8,037 nt of DNA from an uncultured Kiloniellales bacterium (GTDB lineage: Bacteria > Pseudomonadota > Alphaproteobacteria > Kiloniellales > JAKSDN01): positions 1-8,037 of the forward strand of contig CALJXB010000253.1 in assembly GCA_937974415.1 (NCBI GenBank). Reading direction: 5' to 3'. A program made the position numbers and the translations under genes. Under the pieces are notes generated by a model. It was not told the origin of the DNA, made no database searches, and saw only the letters and a list, made by a program, of their open reading frames with translations. Positions 6,304-8,037 of the stretch are shown piece by piece (the stretch's first letter is position 1; each line of letters opens with the position of its first letter).

Positions 6304-6339
6304 TCGTGTAGATTATACACGAAGCAGAAGTATTGAGAA
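6304..6339 (-). promoter_or_regulatory. Minus-strand promoter with -10 embedded in an operator-like dyad
   Basis: Read on the minus strand, a perfect TATAAT lies at 6317-6312. TTCTCA (6339-6334) is a 4/6 match to the -35 consensus at a 16-bp spacing. The -10 lies within an inverted repeat, TCGTGTA (6304-6310) N5 TACACGA (6316-6322). A protein bound to this dyad would block polymerase. Transcription would begin near 6304 and give a leader of about 85 nt before the 118-aa gene at 6219. Perfect TATAAT hexamers are uncommon in GC-rich sequence. The regulator is unknown; the symmetry would suit a TetR- or GntR-type dimer, but this is inference. Confidence 0.55.
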
Positions 6340-6373
6340 TAACTTTCTGGAATCGAATCTAATACTTATGGTT

Positions 6374-6403
6374 AACGCCGGCGCACTTCCGCACGCCGGC
6401 GTT
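6374..6403. terminator. Strong GC-rich hairpin, 10-bp arms
   Basis: AACGCCGGCG (6374-6383) and CGCCGGCGTT (6394-6403) are exact reverse complements around a 10-nt loop. On the plus strand it is followed by a moderately T-rich stretch (TTCCATTCTATCTT). On the minus strand no U-run follows. It separates the TPR gene's 3' end from the promoter of the next minus-strand gene, so a terminator or insulator role is likely, but the direction is uncertain. Confidence 0.5.
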
Positions 6404-6418
6404 CCATTCTATCTTCGA

Positions 6419-6434
6419 CTCGAGCGAACTCGAG
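6419..6434. repeat. Small inverted repeat CTCGAG-CGAA-CTCGAG
   Basis: Two CTCGAG copies, each itself palindromic, at 6419-6424 and 6429-6434 flank CGAA. They can form a 6-bp stem with a tetraloop on either strand. It is the middle of three hairpins between 6374 and 6468. Confidence 0.5.
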
Positions 6435-6445
6435 CCGTACCAAGA

Positions 6446-6468
6446 GGACCGGGTGGAGGGCCCGGTCC
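6446..6468 (-). terminator. Hairpin just downstream of the TPR gene, candidate terminator
   Basis: GGACCGGG (6446-6453) and CCCGGTCC (6461-6468) form an 8-bp GC-rich stem with a 7-nt loop. It begins 13 nt past the TPR stop codon in the direction of transcription and is followed on the minus strand by TCTTGG, a poor U-tract. The position suits termination or 3'-end protection of the TPR mRNA. Confidence 0.5.
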
Positions 6469-6481
6469 CGTCAGGCGAAGC

Positions 6482-7558
6482 TCAGGTGTCGTTTTCCAGC
6501 GGCTCGCCGCGAATTTCCCGGGCGCGGCGATCGAAGGTCTCGGCCTTGGCCACCTGGCCGACCCCGCGCAGGGCCGTGGCCGTATGCTCGAGGGTCTCCG
6601 CCATGAGGATGTGATCCGGCGGCAGATGCTCCTCGCGGATCAGCAAGGCCTCTTCCAGGAGTGGCACGGCGATGCCGTAGCGTCCCTGGCTGGCGTACAT
6701 GATTCCCATGTTCACCAGAACCCGCGCCGTTTGCGGATGGTCTACGCCGAGGGTGCCGCGCGCCATGCTGAGCGCCTCGCGGTAGAGCGGTTCGGCCTCG
6801 GCCGAGCGGCCCTGGGCGACGTAGAGCGTCGCCAGATTGTTGAGGCTGGCCGCAATCTGGGGATGGTCCGGGCCCAGCTTGGTACGGGTGATGTCGACGG
6901 CCTCGAGATAGAGCGGCTCGACGTCCTCGTAACGGCCGAGGCCCATATAGAGGGTGCCCAGGTTGTTCAGGGTCGCCGCCATATAGGGGTGCCGCTCCAT
7001 CTTCAGGTTCTCGAGGATTTCGATGGCCCTGAGGGCCAGCGGAACCCCGTCGGCATAACGGCCTTCGGCCTCGTAGAGGCGTGCCAGGTTATTGAGCGTC
7101 GTGGCGACCGCCACACTCTCTTCGCCCAGATTGCGTTCCTGGATCGACAAGGCGCGGTGGTAAAGCGGCTCGGCTTCCCGATAGCGGCCCTGCTCCACGT
7201 AGAGGAACGCCAGGTTGTTCAGAGTCTCCGCCAGGTCGACGTGATCGAGTCCGACGCGGGACAGCTGAATATCGCTGGCACGCAGGAACAGCGACTCGGC
7301 TTCCCGGTATCTCGCCAGATGGAAATAGGTGAGGCCCAAGTCGTTGAGCGACGCCGCCAGGCGCGGATCGTTCGGTCCGAAGCGTTCAGCCCGGTAGACG
7401 TTTTTCGTGAACATCTGCTCGGCGATCGTGTAGTTGCCGACCTTGAAGTGCTCGGTCGCTTGCACGCGATCCCGCTCGAAGCTGCCCTGCCCGGCACAAC
7501 CGACCACCGCCAGCAGGCTCAGACCTGCCGCAGCGGTTACCAACCATTGACGCACCAT
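6482..7558 (-). CDS. Tetratricopeptide-repeat lipoprotein (kinesin-light-chain-type TPRs)
   Basis: This is a 358-aa protein. The ATG at 7558 has AAGGG about 8 nt upstream and begins a lipoprotein signal peptide, with the lipobox AVVGC giving acylated Cys21 (CAGQGS follows). The rest is TPR solenoid. A degenerate first unit lies at ~33-66, six clear 42-residue repeats run over 67-108, 109-150, 151-192, 193-234, 235-276 and 277-318, and a partial one covers 319-358. The period and the LNNLAxLYxxxGRYxEAEPLYxRAL consensus with LGPDHPxxAxTL linkers are those of kinesin-light-chain-type TPR_10/TPR_12 repeats, which serve as protein-binding scaffolds. No catalytic domain is present. The residue after Cys21 is Ala, not Asp, which does not suggest inner-membrane retention, so outer-membrane anchoring facing the periplasm is likely. 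The partner is unknown. It appears monocistronic, with AT-rich control sequence upstream and hairpins downstream. Confidence 0.93.
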   Translation of the reverse strand: MVRQWLVTAAAGLSLLAVVGCAGQGSFERDRVQATEHFKVGNYTIAEQMFTKNVYRAERFGPNDPRLAASLNDLGLTYFHLARYREAESLFLRASDIQLSRVGLDHVDLAETLNNLAFLYVEQGRYREAEPLYHRALSIQERNLGEESVAVATTLNNLARLYEAEGRYADGVPLALRAIEILENLKMERHPYMAATLNNLGTLYMGLGRYEDVEPLYLEAVDITRTKLGPDHPQIAASLNNLATLYVAQGRSAEAEPLYREALSMARGTLGVDHPQTARVLVNMGIMYASQGRYGIAVPLLEEALLIREEHLPPDHILMAETLEHTATALRGVGQVAKAETFDRRAREIRGEPLENDT

Positions 7559-7639
7559 GTGACTACCCTTTTCTGCTCGGCCCCACCGGGAGCCCGACTC
7601 ACCGTGGCCGGGGCGAGGTCCAGGCCGCCGGCCCTAGTC

Positions 7640-7683
7640 CTGTTAAAGTTAACAAAATACCTTGTATTCCAATAGTTTAACAG
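7640..7683. promoter_or_regulatory. AT-rich control region of the TPR gene with TGTTAA half-sites
   Basis: Within an AT-rich island 80-125 bp upstream of the TPR start, TGTTAA (7641-7646) and TTAACA (7649-7654) form a palindrome with a 2-bp centre. A further TTAACA at 7677-7682 makes a wide dyad with the first copy: CTGTTAAA 7640-7647 and TTTAACAG 7676-7683 are exact complements. Between them, AATAC (7656-7660) and GTATT (7664-7668) form a smaller dyad. The layout suggests a multi-site operator. No convincing -35/-10 pair was found by eye, although a minus-strand TTGGAA (7672-7667) is a possible -35. Confidence 0.5.
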
Positions 7684-7729
7684 AAAATTTAGGTCAACGG
7701 CAAACTTCTTGCGGATGCACGAGATAACC

Positions 7730-7765
7730 CCTTATGGCATAAGGACTTAGCCCGTTCGGCATAAG
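7730..7765. promoter_or_regulatory. CCTTATG-G-CATAAGG palindrome with a third half-site
   Basis: CCTTATG (7730-7736) and CATAAGG (7738-7744) are perfect complements around one central base. GCATAAG recurs at 7759-7765, 22 bp (about two helical turns) after its first copy at 7737-7743. This inverted-plus-direct arrangement resembles a transcription-factor site cluster. It lies 172-207 bp upstream of the TPR start and 93 bp beyond the bluB stop. Confidence 0.45.
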
Positions 7766-7770
7766 AACCT

Positions 7771-7798
7771 GTCCCGCCGATTTCCACCTTCGCGGGAC
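7771..7798 (-). terminator. Stem-loop downstream of bluB, weak terminator candidate
   Basis: GTCCCGC (7771-7777) and GCGGGAC (7792-7798) are exact complements around a 14-nt loop. It lies 59-87 nt beyond the bluB stop in the minus direction and is followed on that strand by AGGTTCTTA, so the U-tract is poor. It may end the bluB transcript before the TPR control region. Confidence 0.35.
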
Positions 7799-7857
7799 CA
7801 TATTCCTCGATCCGCCCCGACCGCCCGCGCGGCAAGCTACCGGATGGAGCACTCGCG

Positions 7858-8037
7858 TCATCGCACCAGGACCCGGCGGCAGGCGGCGTCGCGGGCCTGC
7901 CAGCCGCAGCGCTCGAGCTCCGGGTCCGCGTGCTCCTCCACCGGATAGCCGAGGCAGAGATAGGCGACCAGCGACCAAGCGCCGGGCGTTTCCAGCGTCT
8001 CGGCGACCCGCCCCGGATCGAGGATGGAGACCCAGCC
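7858..8037 (-). CDS. bluB: 5,6-dimethylbenzimidazole synthase BluB, C-terminal part
   Basis: The frame is open from the right edge to the TGA at 7858-7860 and gives the last 59 residues; the start is outside the window. It reads GWVSILDPGRVAETL, then AWSLVAYLCLGYPVEE, then DPELERCGWQARDA near the end. The GWVSxxDP, VAYLCLGYP and PELExxGW motifs are, as I know the family, the conserved C-terminus of BluB. That flavin-destroying nitroreductase-fold enzyme converts reduced FMN and O2 to 5,6-dimethylbenzimidazole, the lower ligand of vitamin B12. Full-length proteins are about 200-230 aa, so roughly a quarter is visible. The flavin-binding residues lie in the unseen part. A related nitroreductase-family protein is the main alternative. 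The presence of bluB suggests B12 synthesis or remodelling by the host. Confidence 0.85.
   Translation of the reverse strand, partial: GWVSILDPGRVAETLETPGAWSLVAYLCLGYPVEEHADPELERCGWQARDAACRRVLVR

Noticed and set aside
6374..6405. EcfG-type (GGAAC...CGTT) general-stress promoter on the minus strand
   Set aside because: GGAAC and CGTT are both present but 23 nt apart, instead of the expected 16-17, and they fall inside the hairpin.
6368..7675. 435-codon open frame on the plus strand across the TPR gene
   Set aside because: It is antisense to a clear lipoprotein-TPR gene. Its length comes from GC-rich codon bias and the 42-residue repeat, and it has no signal peptide, domain or Shine-Dalgarno of its own.
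7715..7750. Tiny plus-strand frame ATGCACGAG...TAG (11 codons)
   Set aside because: It has no ribosome binding site and no downstream plus-strand gene that it could act as a leader for.
7694..7978. 94-codon minus-strand frame ending MPNGLSPYAIRGYLVHPQEVCR
   Set aside because: Its upstream half overlaps the bluB C-terminus in another frame and is Arg/Gly-rich noise. The end crosses the CTTATG/CATAAG palindrome. The last ~20 residues look less random, but no Shine-Dalgarno or family supports a gene.

Overview
The window looks like chromosome of a high-GC alphaproteobacterium, probably Rhodospirillales-like. This rests on the GC-rich third codon positions, an RT0821/Lpp0805-type 'surface antigen' C-terminal motif, a COG4798-type methyltransferase, a CBS-DUF294 protein and a bluB-like gene. 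The taxonomic call is inference from gene content. No tRNA, rRNA, insertion sequence, phage gene or CRISPR array was seen.

Layout. Positions 3-934 (+) hold two consecutive genes for His/Tyr/Gly/Pro-rich proteins, the first cut by the window edge and the second clearly exported. Positions 987-2760 (-) hold a two-gene operon: a phytanoyl-CoA-dioxygenase-family Fe(II)/2-oxoglutarate enzyme, then, four bases after its stop, an exported-looking SAM-methyltransferase-fold protein. A 217-nt divergent region separates this from a psiE-family membrane gene (2978-3457, +). That gene converges on a minus-strand cluster running from 6219 down to 3502: a 118-aa membrane protein, a 157-aa protein with one membrane anchor, a 67-aa two-helix membrane protein, and a cytoplasmic CBS-CBS-nucleotidyltransferase-like (DUF294) protein. 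Positions 6482-7558 (-) encode a lipoprotein made of 42-residue kinesin-light-chain-type TPRs. The right edge (7858-8037, -) holds the last 59 codons of bluB, the 5,6-dimethylbenzimidazole synthase of vitamin B12 biosynthesis.

The densest non-coding structure lies in two AT-rich islands. At 6220-6481 there is a perfect minus-strand TATAAT sitting inside a 7+7 inverted repeat, a second dyad in the leader, and three consecutive hairpins just downstream of the TPR gene. At 7559-7857, ahead of the TPR gene, there is a cluster of TGTTAA half-sites and a separate CTTATG/CATAAG palindrome with a third half-site 22 bp away. These look like regulatory regions for the membrane-protein cluster and the TPR lipoprotein.

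No complete, clearly new system is proven here. The best candidate for an undescribed unit is the minus-strand cluster 3502-6219, where a CBS/DUF294 putative nucleotidyltransferase follows small membrane proteins that I do not recognise.
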